From Bartonella sp. HY328 (GTDB lineage: Bacteria; Pseudomonadota; Alphaproteobacteria; Rhizobiales; Rhizobiaceae), in contig NZ_CP104883.1 of assembly GCF_025449335.1 (NCBI RefSeq), positions 2,534,501 through 2,598,500 on the forward strand: DNA of 64,000 nucleotides, given 5' to 3'. Below the pieces are notes generated by a model. It saw only the letters and a list, made by a program, of their open reading frames with translations, was not told the DNA's origin and searched no databases. Shown piece by piece: positions 29,445 to 39,031 of the stretch. Numbering within the stretch: the stretch's first letter is position 1; every line of letters starts with the position of its first letter. The position numbers and the translations under genes are program-made.

Positions 29445-29897
29445 ATGAAAAAAATACTTGTTACATTATTGTTGTCTTTATCGAGTCTATCGACTTACGC
29501 CTATGCGCAAGATGGCATTACGATCAGTGGCTTAGAAAAAAACGCCGACACAAAAGTAGAATTTCAAAAATTAATAAAAGGTCAGAATTTACCTAAATGG
29601 GTAAGCGAGGGAGGTACGGAATCGCAGTCCAAAGAAGTTATTATTGAAGGAAAAAAATATCTCGTATTAAATGCATGCAAACCCCATGATTGTGATGCGG
29701 AGCAAATAGCCTTGCTTTATTCAATCGATGCTAAAAAATTGGCGGGTGTTTTTTCCACCAATGATGAAAAGGATGGCAGTCAAAAATTACAATGGCTCAA
29801 TATTCCCGATGAACTGTCGATTGACGGCAAAACAATTCTATTTGCAGCATTGACGGGCAGTCTTGATAACCACCCCAATAGCTTCAATTTTAAATAG
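29445..29897 (+). CDS. Ivy-type inhibitor of C-type lysozyme
   Basis: The 150-residue product has a signal peptide ending YAYAQ. The hallmark loop ACKPHDCDAEQIALLYS has the Cys-Lys-Pro-His-Asp-Cys motif that plugs the lysozyme active site and is closed by a disulfide. It acts in the periplasm and protects peptidoglycan from vertebrate or invertebrate C-type lysozyme. Presence suggests life with an animal host or contact with host secretions. It is a lone gene on the plus strand between two minus-strand genes. Confidence 0.9.
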   Translation: MKKILVTLLLSLSSLSTYAYAQDGITISGLEKNADTKVEFQKLIKGQNLPKWVSEGGTESQSKEVIIEGKKYLVLNACKPHDCDAEQIALLYSIDAKKLAGVFSTNDEKDGSQKLQWLNIPDELSIDGKTILFAALTGSLDNHPNSFNFK

Positions 29898-29909
29898 GAA
29901 TTGCAACGA

Positions 29910-29929
29910 GTGGGGACGCATCTCCCCAC
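29910..29929 (+). terminator. GC-rich hairpin after the Ivy gene
   Basis: GTGGGGA and TCCCCAC pair around CGCATC, 12 bases after the stop codon. No proper T run follows, so termination would be weak. Confidence 0.5.
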
Positions 29930-30107
29930 CTTATTGCTGCGCAAACTGCTAATAATTGCAAGCATAATAAACTTCAATCAGTGATAACATTAAAACGAAG
30001 TGAAATGAAACAAGCTTAAAAACCAAAAAATAACGCTTAAACAATGCAAATTGCCCTATATGCACCCAAAGTAATTAATAATTTTTGATGTTTATAATAA
30101 AGAAAAA

Positions 30108-31778
30108 TTAATCTTTGCTGGCCAATAATTTTTTAGCCGCAGCACGAGCTTCACTGGTTACTTCAGCCCCAGCCAGCATACGGGCGATTTCTTCCTGACG
30201 TTCTTTTTTATCCATCAAATGGATGCGTGAACTAACGCGATCGCTATCGCCCGTTTCGGCCTTGGCAATAAGGAAATGTCCATCAGCGCGCGCGGCGACT
30301 TGCGGTGCATGGGTAACCGATAACACCTGTACATTTTGCGCAAGGCGTTTTAGCCGCTGGCCAATTGCATCAGCAACTGCGCCACCAACACCAGTATCAA
30401 TCTCATCAAAAACAAGAGTTGGCGCAGAGCCGCGATCAGCAAGCGCTACTTTTAACGCCAATAGAAAACGCGATAATTCGCCGCCAGAAGCTACCTTCAT
30501 CATCGGGCCTGGCTTAGTACCGGGATTGGTCTGCACATAAAATTCTACTGTATCAATGCCCTCAAGCTGACGCTCATCTTGATTGGTGGTAAATTCAATA
30601 ATGAATTTGGCTCGCTCTAATTTCAAGGCAGGTAACTCTGCCATGACGGCTGCCTCAAGTTGATGGGCAGCATCTTTGCGTTTTTGCGATAATTCTTGCG
30701 CTAAAACATCAAATGCATCACGCGCTGCCAAAGTTTCAGCTTCCATCTGTGTTAAGGTGGTTTCGCCTGCATCAAGATCCGCAAGGTTTGCGTCTAGCTT
30801 GTCGCGCAGTTCGGGTAAGTTTTCTACCGCAACCGAATATTTACGCGCTGCAGCGCGCAGCGCAAACAACCGCTCTTCTACGGTTTCTAATTCGCGCGGA
30901 TCAAAATCGATGATGCGCATGGCATTTTCTACAGCATCTTGCGCAAGGCCAAGCGCATCAAGGGCTTGGTCTACTTGTTGGATGATCGGCTCTACAATGT
31001 CCTGTGCTTCACTCATCTTACGTTCAAGACGGCGGACAAGATTGGCTAATATTGGTACGGCTGATGTCGGACCAGATAATATTTCACCTGCTTCGTTAAT
31101 ATCGCTAGCAATTTTTTCAGATTTCATCATCGTGCCGCGCCGCTCGGCCAAGAATTCCTCCTCGCCAAATTGCGGATCAAGCAGCGATAATTCCTCTACC
31201 GATGAACGCAGATAATCAGCTTCTTTTGCGGCGGCCTCAACATGGGCGCGATGGCGAGCAAGACCTTTTTCAAGGCTGCGCCAAATTTGAAATTTTTGTT
31301 TTAATGCGCTAACTTCACTGCCAAGACCACCAAAGGCATCAAGCAAATCACGATGGGCATTAATATCAATTAAAGCGCGATCGGCATGTTGACCGTGAAT
31401 TTCAACCAAATGGCGGCCAACATCTTTGATTAGACCAACGCTCGCAACTTGATCGTTAATAAATACACGTGAACGTCCATCGCTTGATTGCACGCGGCGC
31501 AAGATAATATCGCCATCATCATCAAGATCATTTTCACGGATTAATAAACGCGCTGGGTGGTTTATAGGCACATCAAATACTGCAGTTACTTGTCCCTGCT
31601 GTGCGCCATGGCGCACAAGGGAAGCATCACCCCTTGCGCCAAGAGCAAGAGAAAGAGAATCAAGCAAAATTGACTTACCGGCGCCTGTTTCGCCGGTAAG
31701 CACAGAAAGACCGACATCAAAATTGATGTCCAATTTTTCGATCAGAACAATGTCGCGGATCGAAAGTTGAATGAGCAT
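30108..31778 (-). CDS. recN: DNA repair protein RecN
   Basis: The 556-residue SMC-like ATPase has Walker A LTGETGAGKSILLDSL at the N-terminus, long coiled coils in the middle (about residues 150-360), then SGGELSRFLLALKVAL, Walker B TLVFDEIDTGVGG and the SVTHAPQVAARA loop. RecN organises broken DNA ends for recombinational repair. It follows bamD by three bases, so the two are cotranscribed. Confidence 0.97.
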   Translation of the reverse strand: MLIQLSIRDIVLIEKLDINFDVGLSVLTGETGAGKSILLDSLSLALGARGDASLVRHGAQQGQVTAVFDVPINHPARLLIRENDLDDDGDIILRRVQSSDGRSRVFINDQVASVGLIKDVGRHLVEIHGQHADRALIDINAHRDLLDAFGGLGSEVSALKQKFQIWRSLEKGLARHRAHVEAAAKEADYLRSSVEELSLLDPQFGEEEFLAERRGTMMKSEKIASDINEAGEILSGPTSAVPILANLVRRLERKMSEAQDIVEPIIQQVDQALDALGLAQDAVENAMRIIDFDPRELETVEERLFALRAAARKYSVAVENLPELRDKLDANLADLDAGETTLTQMEAETLAARDAFDVLAQELSQKRKDAAHQLEAAVMAELPALKLERAKFIIEFTTNQDERQLEGIDTVEFYVQTNPGTKPGPMMKVASGGELSRFLLALKVALADRGSAPTLVFDEIDTGVGGAVADAIGQRLKRLAQNVQVLSVTHAPQVAARADGHFLIAKAETGDSDRVSSRIHLMDKKERQEEIARMLAGAEVTSEARAAAKKLLASKD

Positions 31779-31781
31779 GGT

Positions 31782-32693
31782 TTATTGTGTTCTGTTTGCT
31801 TGGTTGGCATTATTAGAAGAACCGCCCTTAAAGGCGCGAGAAATCCAAGAGCCAGTATTTTCTTGTGGTGAGTGGCCAGCCTTTTGCAAAAGCTTATAGG
31901 CATCAGCATACCATTTACTATCGGGGTAATTTTGTGCCAATACAGCCGCTGCGGTTTGTGCTTCAGGAATAATACCAAGAGCAAAATTAGCTTCAACCAA
32001 GCGATAAAGTGCTTCTTCAATTTGGTTTGTGTTAGAATATTCTTGTACAACCGTTTTAAAGCGATTAATCGCTGCTAGATATTGGTGGCGCTCTAGATAA
32101 AAGCGGCCAACCTGCATTTCTTTACCAGCAAGCTGCTCACGACCAAAACGAATCTTATCTTTGGCATCTGCCACATATTCAGAGTTTGGATAGCGATCGA
32201 CGAGTTCCTGCATAGCAGCAACTGCACGTTTTGTATCTTTTTGATCGCGGGTAACATCTGGAATCTGGCGGAAATAAGCAAGGCCAATAATATAATAGGC
32301 GTAAGCTGCTTCTTGAGATGTTGGATAAAGCGAAATATAACGGCGCGCCATATTAACCGCTTCATCATAATTTGCTTGTCGATAATTGGTAAAAGCGCCC
32401 ATTACAAGTGCTTTACGGGCCCATTCAGTGTAGGGATGCTGGCGGTCAATTGCCTCAAACTTTTTGGAAGCCTCTTTGAGGCGACCCGCTTCAAGATTGG
32501 CAAGAGCTTGGTTGTAAAGCACGTCTGGCGACTCGATTGTGTCAACATAGGCGTTAAGATCAAGGTCTTTATCTTTGTCGGCACAGCCTGCAATAAGTGC
32601 TGTTGTGGCAACCATGCTGGTAATCAGTAGACCTCGAGCTAAGCTAAGTGGTTTAAATCCCCGAATACTGAAATACGATTTTAACATTGTCAT
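31782..32693 (-). CDS. bamD: Outer membrane assembly lipoprotein BamD
   Basis: The product has 303 residues from the ATG at 32693, behind AGAGA; 16 in-frame codons upstream do not look coding. The lipobox is LIAGC with Cys near residue 37, then five TPR-like units (for example YNQALANLEAGRLKEASKKF). BamD is the essential lipoprotein of the BAM complex that inserts beta-barrel proteins, such as the porins of this window. The C-terminal tail is Asn/Gln-rich. Confidence 0.94.
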   Translation of the reverse strand: MTMLKSYFSIRGFKPLSLARGLLITSMVATTALIAGCADKDKDLDLNAYVDTIESPDVLYNQALANLEAGRLKEASKKFEAIDRQHPYTEWARKALVMGAFTNYRQANYDEAVNMARRYISLYPTSQEAAYAYYIIGLAYFRQIPDVTRDQKDTKRAVAAMQELVDRYPNSEYVADAKDKIRFGREQLAGKEMQVGRFYLERHQYLAAINRFKTVVQEYSNTNQIEEALYRLVEANFALGIIPEAQTAAAVLAQNYPDSKWYADAYKLLQKAGHSPQENTGSWISRAFKGGSSNNANQANRTQ

Positions 32694-33089
32694 GCTATCT
32701 CTGGCCCTCTTGGCGCGCTGGTTTAATAAAGTAGGTATCACAGAAAAACTGCGCTACGTCCACACTTTTTTAACCTAAACTAGTCTTTTTACCAATAGTT
32801 TAGTGATGTTATAAATTAATAATATCACATTTTTAACGTTTTAGTTTTGTGTCTTAATTTAAATAACATTTTAGCTTTTAAATCAATTCATGAATTTGAT
32901 CCGGCTCAATTGTTCAACAACAATCAAAGACATTTCAAATCTCGTTACCCTTAATAAAGCATTTTGTATAAATTACAAAATATTTAAATAGCCTATTAAG
33001 GCATAACTTTTTTTATTGCTTATCGTCAATCATTCTATCTAGGCTCAATTAAGGCAATTATTGAAAACTCGGTATTTAAATGTCTTTTT
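32694..33089. other. AT-rich intergenic region before bamD
   Basis: This separates the lpxC stop from the bamD start. There is no gene or clear hairpin. It should hold the bamD-recN promoter. Confidence 0.45.
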
Positions 33090-33965
33090 TCACAATAATG
33101 ATGCTATTTCGTAAGCGCTCTGGTTTGACAACAGCGCTTTTACCGCCGCACCATTTAAAGCATGGCCACCGCGCATGGATTTAAAGCGACCGATAAAAGG
33201 CTGCCCTAACAAGGCGACATCGCCAATTGCATCAAGGGCTTTATGGCGTACAAATTCGTCTTCAAACAATTTGCCTTCGGCGTTTAATATTTCGTCATCA
33301 TGGCCAATGACCAATGAATTTTCAAGCGATGAACCGAGAGCTAAACCCTTTTTTTGTAAAATTTCTGCATCTTTTAAAAAACCAAAAGTGCGGGCTGGAG
33401 CAATATTTTTGCGAAAAAACTCACATTCAAGGGTAAACTCAATATGCTGTTTACCTATCGCCGGCGTAGCAAAATCAATTGTAATATCAAAGACCGTTGC
33501 ATCATCTGGTATAAATTCCGCATAACCATTGGGGCTCTCAACCCGCACCGGCTTGATGATTTTGATATATTGACGCGGCTTGTCTTGCGGTTTTATGCCT
33601 ATATCTTTGATACCATTTGCAAAGAGTAAAGCACTACCATCCAGAATTGGCATTTCATCATTATCCGCTTCGATGATAAGATTATCAATTTCAAAAGCAC
33701 TAATTGCCGCCATTAAATGTTCAATTGTTTCAACCTTGGCACCATCCTTATGTAAAGTGGTACAAAGTTGTGCCGGCCCGGCAAGTTGGTGGCTCGCTTT
33801 AAGGTCAATTGACTTATTATCATTGCTATTACGGTTAAAAACAATACCATGATCAACAAGTGCAGGCTTTAAGACAATATTGCTAGGTTTTCCGCTGTGG
33901 ACTCCAATCCCATTAAATGAGATTTCTGCGGCAATTGTAGATTGAAAAACATTCACAAACTTCAC
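33090..33965 (-). CDS. lpxC: UDP-3-O-acyl-N-acetylglucosamine deacetylase
   Basis: The product has 291 residues. Zinc-site motifs are present: ETIEHLMAAI (first His), and RHKALDAIGDVALLG with His and Asp ligands, plus a catalytic His in MRGGHALNG. LpxC carries out the committed step of lipid A synthesis in the cytoplasm. The N-terminus has the usual STIAAEISFNGIGVHSGKPS. The genes are separate from bamD by a long gap, but the neighbourhood is conserved. Confidence 0.96.
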   Translation of the reverse strand: MKFVNVFQSTIAAEISFNGIGVHSGKPSNIVLKPALVDHGIVFNRNSNDNKSIDLKASHQLAGPAQLCTTLHKDGAKVETIEHLMAAISAFEIDNLIIEADNDEMPILDGSALLFANGIKDIGIKPQDKPRQYIKIIKPVRVESPNGYAEFIPDDATVFDITIDFATPAIGKQHIEFTLECEFFRKNIAPARTFGFLKDAEILQKKGLALGSSLENSLVIGHDDEILNAEGKLFEDEFVRHKALDAIGDVALLGQPFIGRFKSMRGGHALNGAAVKALLSNQSAYEIASLL

Positions 33966-34698
33966 CTATATTTGATCATCTATATTAAAGAAAATACTAA
34001 CCGTTTCAAGACTGCTAAACAACCTGCGTAACTTGACAATCTTCGTTTTTGTACTCAGACGGCAATATTATTAATATTATTTTCAAATGATAACAACAAT
34101 TTATTGCTTAAGGCTTTTCGATGCGCGCAATTATCTTTACGGCAAGCTTGCGGCCTTCTTTACCTTGCTATGCTACAAGTTTGCTGCAAAGGTAAAATCG
34201 TTTATATTTTTCCTCAAAATTACGGAAAGTCCCTTATTTTAACGACAAAACCGTTACACCTTTGCAACCAAAAAATAGTTAAAAACACCAATATTACACC
34301 ACGCCAACGCGCTACTGCTCTTTAAACTGTGCGAATGGCTTTCAATAAAAAAGCAGTGGCTAGACAAGCCAATGCAAAGCGTTATGCCGAAAAGAGCGAT
34401 AAAGCAAATTATAAACAGCCCAAAAAATAATTTACCGTACCCACGACGTTCAATGCACATAGGTCCAATGCATATAGCAATTAAAGCCCGATTACTTGAT
34501 CATTGCTAGTGAATGTAAAATTTTACTGTTAAAATAGACAAAATTCTTGTATGGCTTTTCAAAATTAGAAAAATTCAAAAATTAAAATCATATTTATTGG
34601 ATTAAAGAGTTTGGATAAAAACCAAACCAGATAAGCACATCAAAGTTTTCAATTAAAACATGATGTATCTCTTTAGGAATGAAAATAAGGACTATGTA
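33966..34698. other. Long intergenic region, no supported gene
   Basis: These 733 bases separate lpxC and the PhnA-type gene. A 68-codon frame on the minus strand (34254-34460) encodes a hydrophobic stretch around KLFFGLFIICFIALFGI, but it has no good ribosome binding site and overlaps a plus-strand frame of equal quality. I leave both out. AATAAGG before 34699 is the ribosome binding site of the next gene. Confidence 0.4.
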
Positions 34699-35037
34699 AT
34701 GAGCGAGCTTCCAGCATGCCCACAATGCAATTCAACCTATACCTATGAAGACGGCAGCAATTATATTTGCCCAGAATGTGGGAATGAGTGGAATGCATCA
34801 ACCCAAAATAGCGATAAAATTGTTGTCCGCGACGCTAATGGTACCGAACTTAATGATGGCGACACGGTAAGCGTCATCAAAGATCTTAAGGTTAAAGGAT
34901 CATCATCGGTGGTTAAAGTTGGTACCAAGGTTAAAAATATTCGCCTTGTTGACGGTGATCATGACATTGACTGCAAAATTCCCGGCATTGGCCAAATGGG
35001 CTTAAAGTCTGAATTTGTTAAAAAAGTACAAGAATAA
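34699..35037 (+). CDS. PhnA/YjdM-type zinc ribbon protein
   Basis: The product has 112 residues from ATG 34699, with AAGGA upstream; 13 earlier in-frame codons are not family-like. The N-terminal zinc ribbon has CPQC and CPECGNEWN. The C-terminal domain has the signature VRDANGTELNDGDTVSVIKD and GIGQMGLKSEFVKK. It was once annotated as alkylphosphonate uptake protein, but the role is unknown and it lies away from phosphonate genes here too. Confidence 0.92.
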   Translation: MSELPACPQCNSTYTYEDGSNYICPECGNEWNASTQNSDKIVVRDANGTELNDGDTVSVIKDLKVKGSSSVVKVGTKVKNIRLVDGDHDIDCKIPGIGQMGLKSEFVKKVQE

Positions 35038-35928
35038 AATATTCAATCGGAGCATTTTGTGCAATTGGTAAGATGCTCCGGTTCATTGCTAGGACAACAC
35101 CAAGTCCAAGAGCCTTTTTCTAGCAGCTTAACAACCCAAAAGTTTAATAAAGAAGCAATCGATAATTCAGTGTTTGCCCTTATTAAAAATATTGCCTGCT
35201 GAATAGCAGCGCTTCATGCTTTATGTTTATAAATCAATAAAACACCACTTTATTTAAATGCCGAAATAGCTGAAACCAAAGCAATCTCGGATCAGGACCT
35301 GTTTGCAATATGCATGCGCCCTATGAGCTAACAAGGCAGCTTCCCCGATCACAACCATATGAATAGCCAAAGAAAACATGTCATGCTATTTTAACTTAAT
35401 AAATATGCTTGGTATGTGTAAATATTTTACCTAGAAGCTTACCAAATGATAAAATTAAGTGCCTAAACTACTCTGTTCCTGTGCCTAGAGTTTGGTTTTA
35501 TTTTAAAAAAACAAAACATAATAATACTTAAAATTAAATATTATTAATGTATATATAAAGTATTAAAATGTTTTATCATCGATTGCTTGATTTTTTATCG
35601 ACATAAAATCAGACTCGCCCATTATATATACACGTAAAAAACCCCGTATAAGCCTAACTATCAAGCCAATACGAACAGAATCACCACCAAACCCTAGTTC
35701 GAAAAAAACTAACCAATAAAAATACTAGTAAGAATAAAACAAACTATACTTAATTAAAAGCTGATAAATTGTTTGAAAATGAATGCAAAATGAACAAATC
35801 CTCAAAATATCTTTCATTTTGTTTCTAAAGTTTAAATAATTTAGCTTTTTTATTAAAAATACTATTGGACTATTCTTCTGATATGGTTTATATATAAGCG
35901 ATAAATAATTTAAAAAAATGGAGTTATC
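35038..35928. other. Long AT-rich gene-free region with one hairpin
   Basis: At 891 bases this is the longest stretch in the core part without a gene. At 35048-35080 CGGAGCAT and ATGCTCCG form an eight-base stem around 17 bases, just after the PhnA-type gene and without T tail. The remainder is very AT-rich with no long frame. I recognise no RNA family. It may hold a small RNA or gene remnants too eroded to see. Confidence 0.45.
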
Positions 35929-36309
35929 ATGATTAAGAAACTTATCCTTGGCTGTTCATTACTTTTAATTGCCCCTGCTATTGCTAGCGCTCAAAGTGCT
36001 ACAGGCGAATGCGCTGCTGAAAAAGCTGCGATCCAGAAGCAGATCGATTATGCTCGTCAGCATGGCCATATCCATAAAGTTGCTGGCCTTGAAAAGGCTT
36101 TGAGTGAAGTAAACCAGCATTGCACCGACGCAGGTCGCCGTGCAAGCAATCTACAAAAGGTTGCTGAAAAAGAACATAAGGTAGCACAGCGTAAGGCTGA
36201 ACTTGAGGATGCTAAATTGGGTGGCGATGCTAAGAAAATTGCCAAGAAAACCAAAAAGGTTGAAGAAGCTGTTCGCGAACTTGAAGAAGCCCGCAGCAAC
36301 GTAAAATAA
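35929..36309 (+). CDS. DUF1090 family exported protein (YqjC-like)
   Basis: The product has 126 residues, signal peptide ending IASAQ, start behind TGGAG. The mature part is charged and helical with long predicted coiled coil, for example AEKEHKVAQRKAELEDAKLG, and two Cys (GECAAEK, HCTDAG). This is the layout of DUF1090 periplasmic proteins of unknown role. It is a single gene closed by a strong terminator. Confidence 0.85.
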   Translation: MIKKLILGCSLLLIAPAIASAQSATGECAAEKAAIQKQIDYARQHGHIHKVAGLEKALSEVNQHCTDAGRRASNLQKVAEKEHKVAQRKAELEDAKLGGDAKKIAKKTKKVEEAVRELEEARSNVK

Positions 36310-36334
36310 TTTAAAAAATTGAATACAGTTGAGG

Positions 36335-36363
36335 CCCCTGCATATTTTATGCAGGGGTTTTTT
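36335..36363 (+). terminator. Strong terminator after the DUF1090 gene
   Basis: CCCCTGCAT and ATGCAGGGG form a perfect nine-base stem with loop ATTTT, followed by six Ts. Confidence 0.93.
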
Positions 36364-36412
36364 ATTATGTTTCTATTCGGGGCTGTTGGTTAAAAAGGCA
36401 GCAACCAATTTG

Positions 36413-36865
36413 CTATTTAATTATAATTTTTTCAATAACCGGCAAACCGGTAATATGCAGGCTAATTTCATTAATATCCGCAGGTGGTGCGACAAACTTG
36501 CCTTTCCACTGCCCGACACGCGGTGTTTTGGTCATATCATAGCTAAAATTCAGTTTTAAGTCTTGCGGCGCGGCATCATCCTGCGCGGTAAGTTGCCATT
36601 TCTCATCGCCATTGCTGATAAAAACTGTATCGCGATCAAGCTTATCATAAATGATTGCACCGCTAAACGGCTCAACAACCGTATTAAAGCGCAGTTCTAT
36701 CTCAACAATGTCACCTTTGCGTTTGGCGCGGATAACTTCAGCTACCGCGCTATCCTTTATAATGCTTACCATTGGCTTTTCAGCTGCAAATACATGCCCC
36801 ATATTGACCAAGGATAGCCCAATCGACGCAATTAAAATCGATGCCAATTTACCAGAAAATTTCAT
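36413..36865 (-). CDS. Small exported protein, family not recognised
   Basis: The product has 150 residues from the inner ATG at 36865 (MKFSGKLASILIASIGLSLV), with a signal peptide ending HVFAAE. An ATG six codons upstream is also in frame. The mature part is beta-rich without Cys and ends GLPVIEKIIIK. DIVEIELRFNTVVEPFSGAI suggests a sandwich-like fold. I do not recognise a family. It stands convergent to the DUF1090 gene. Confidence 0.72.
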   Translation of the reverse strand: MKFSGKLASILIASIGLSLVNMGHVFAAEKPMVSIIKDSAVAEVIRAKRKGDIVEIELRFNTVVEPFSGAIIYDKLDRDTVFISNGDEKWQLTAQDDAAPQDLKLNFSYDMTKTPRVGQWKGKFVAPPADINEISLHITGLPVIEKIIIK

Positions 36866-36990
36866 AATCTCACTTCCCATCAATCACTATTAAAATAACG
36901 ACTTCCTAACCATTTCAACCCACCCTCTTTAAACATTATTTTGCTAAAGAGCATTTAAAAGCTAGCCAAAGCCTAATTGCAAACACATTA

Positions 36991-37021
36991 GCCCGCCAAA
37001 GCCGAAAAAGCTTAAGCGGGC
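36991..37021. terminator. Inverted repeat between phosphatase and small exported protein
   Basis: GCCCGC and GCGGGC form a six-base GC stem around 19 bases, which hold a weaker AAGC/GCTT pairing. It lies downstream of the alkaline phosphatase and upstream of the 36865 start, so it may end the phosphatase transcript. Confidence 0.4.
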
Positions 37022-37053
37022 ATTTTATGCTATTTGTAATTACAACCCCAGCA

Positions 37054-37118
37054 GGTATTATTTTCCCCAAGGGTATTATTTTCCCAAGGCCTATTTTTCC
37101 CAAGGCCTATCTTTCCAA
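37054..37118. repeat. Four imperfect tandem copies of a 15-17-base unit
   Basis: Units start at 37054, 37071, 37088 and 37104. The first two read GGTATTATTTTCCCCAA and GGGTATTATTTTCCCAA; the next two are shorter with GGCCTAT at their start. The block ends just past the alkaline phosphatase stop codon and may have grown by slippage. Confidence 0.8.
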
Positions 37119-37122
37119 GCGG

Positions 37123-38580
37123 TTATTTACCTTGAGCAGCTGGGGTTTCTTTAAGGCCAAATGCGGCAATTGATGCACGAAATACATCAGTATTATCAAC
37201 ATAAATCTGGTTTTCTTCTGATGCATGATAAGCGGCCAGACCTTGATCTTTTTTAGCTACTTCACGGAAGAACTCTGCACCCTTACCATGAGCGTAAAGT
37301 GGCACCAACTCACGGGTATGGGTATCTGTATGCCAGCGAACAAGTGGTAAAGCACCTGCACCTTGGTTGATAAGGTCAGAATAGGCAGTACTATTACTAT
37401 CAGGACCTTGCAGCAAGCCGTTACCATGGTCAGTTGTAACGATAATAAGCGTTTCATCCCATGAAGAATTGGCTTCAACCCACTCTGCAACCGCTTCAAC
37501 TGCGAGGTTAAAATCAATCTGCTCTTCAATCAAACGTGGTAGATTATTAGCATGTGCCGCCCAATCAACTGCACCACCTTCAACCATCAAGAAAAAGCCT
37601 TTTTCATTTTTTGACAATATATTAAGTGCGCCTTTGGTCATAGTTGCAAGGCTTGGCTGGTTTTCTAAAGGTTGCCCCATCGCAACACCAGGACGATTGA
37701 ACTGAGTTGTCAAATGGTTTTGCACCGTACCGATAAGCTTGGTTTTGTTGCCCAAATCAAATTTGCCAGCAGCTAGCTTCTCAAAATCTTCTTTGCTTTC
37801 GATAAGCACATAATCCGTTTCGCCGTTTTTAAGCTTGTCCCAAGTTTCTTTACCACCTACATAGCGATAAGCCTTATCATCCTTGGCTTCAACTGGCTTG
37901 CCTTCCTTGTCAAAATTTGGGTGCCCTGCCCCCATCACGACACTTGCCATGCCAGAATTGACGATCTCTTGTGCCATTGCTGAATATTCGTTACGGCTTG
38001 CATTATGAGCTAGAAAGCCAGCCGGCGTTGCATGGGTCCATTGAACCGTAGAAATAGAACCTAAAGAGCGGCCACTTTCTACTGCATATTCACCAATATG
38101 TTTTAATTTCGTATCATTATTAGACCAATTAATGGCGTTGTTATAGGTTTTTTGCCCGGTTGCCAGAGCAGTCGCTGCCGCAGCGCTATCGGTATAATCG
38201 GCGCGGGTGTAATCATAACCTTTGAAATAGCCAGGATAATTACCAAGCGACCCCTTAAATACTTCACTGCTAGGTGCAGCATCCCAAAGCTCCGCCGCAT
38301 TAAACGTGACTGAACCTTCATTGGTCTTGGTTGGCGTATTAGAGGTATTAAGTGGATAGGTTGACATAAATGCCTTAACATCAAAGTCATCATAGACCTC
38401 ATGGCCTAACGCGCCATGACGATAATAGCTTGCAGCTCGCCATGTATTAATGCCAGCGCCATCGGTAATTAACAAAATAACGTTTTTTGCTGGTGCTTCT
38501 TGCGCCATTGAAGGCACGATAGCGCCACCGAACCCAGTTGTCAGCCCTAAAGCCAGAAGAACAAGTTTATGAAGTTTCAT
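37123..38580 (-). CDS. Alkaline phosphatase, PhoA family
   Basis: The product has 485 residues from the ATG at 38580; 18 codons upstream lack a ribosome binding site. It has a signal peptide (MKLHKLVLLALGLTTGFGG, ending SMAQE). Metal and active-site motifs: NVILLITDGAG, the nucleophile Ser in DYTDSAAAATALATGQKT, MVEGGAVDWAAHANN, and VTTDHGNG. It releases phosphate from monoesters in the periplasm. TGTCATA about 60 bases upstream looks like half a Pho box, but no full one was found. Confidence 0.93.
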   Translation of the reverse strand: MKLHKLVLLALGLTTGFGGAIVPSMAQEAPAKNVILLITDGAGINTWRAASYYRHGALGHEVYDDFDVKAFMSTYPLNTSNTPTKTNEGSVTFNAAELWDAAPSSEVFKGSLGNYPGYFKGYDYTRADYTDSAAAATALATGQKTYNNAINWSNNDTKLKHIGEYAVESGRSLGSISTVQWTHATPAGFLAHNASRNEYSAMAQEIVNSGMASVVMGAGHPNFDKEGKPVEAKDDKAYRYVGGKETWDKLKNGETDYVLIESKEDFEKLAAGKFDLGNKTKLIGTVQNHLTTQFNRPGVAMGQPLENQPSLATMTKGALNILSKNEKGFFLMVEGGAVDWAAHANNLPRLIEEQIDFNLAVEAVAEWVEANSSWDETLIIVTTDHGNGLLQGPDSNSTAYSDLINQGAGALPLVRWHTDTHTRELVPLYAHGKGAEFFREVAKKDQGLAAYHASEENQIYVDNTDVFRASIAAFGLKETPAAQGK

Positions 38581-39031
38581 TGAGTATCCCTTTCTGCCAG
38601 AATATAAACAGCGGATACTGTAGCCATATTTCATTGGTATGACATGATAATGATTTTTTAAAAATCAAGTCAAAAACATGTGTTCAATCCAAAAAAATAA
38701 ATTTCATTAAAGACCATGTTTGAACTTAACTATTTAGAATAATTTACCTAATTTTATATATTCGCCACCATTCACGTCACTATCCACAAAGCCTAAATGA
38801 AGTCATTATCATTTTACTAATAGATCCATCAATATTTAAAACTATAAAGCTGCAATCCAGTTCATGCCTTAGCGAATCGACTATTTTAAGCACCTTAATT
38901 TATAATCCGCCTAAGAAAAGCTGATAACATTATATTGACAGCATACAACTCGCTCATCTTGCCGTTTTCATTTATCATGAGGCCAAATGATCCAAAATTA
39001 AACAATTAGCTTTATTGGAAAGGAAAATACT
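38581..39031. other. Divergent intergenic region before alkaline phosphatase
   Basis: These 451 AT-rich bases are shared by the divergent phosphatase and SpoIIAA-like genes. Besides the possible Pho half-site near 38640 I see no operator or ORF. GGAAAGGAAAATACT before 39032 is the ribosome binding site of the right-hand gene. Confidence 0.4.

Noticed and set aside
34254..34460. 68-codon hydrophobic minus-strand frame
   Set aside because: No ribosome binding site, no family, and an equally long frame on the other strand.
37054..37118. CRISPR array
   Set aside because: Units are contiguous without spacers and only 15-17 bases long. No array or cas gene was found anywhere in the window.
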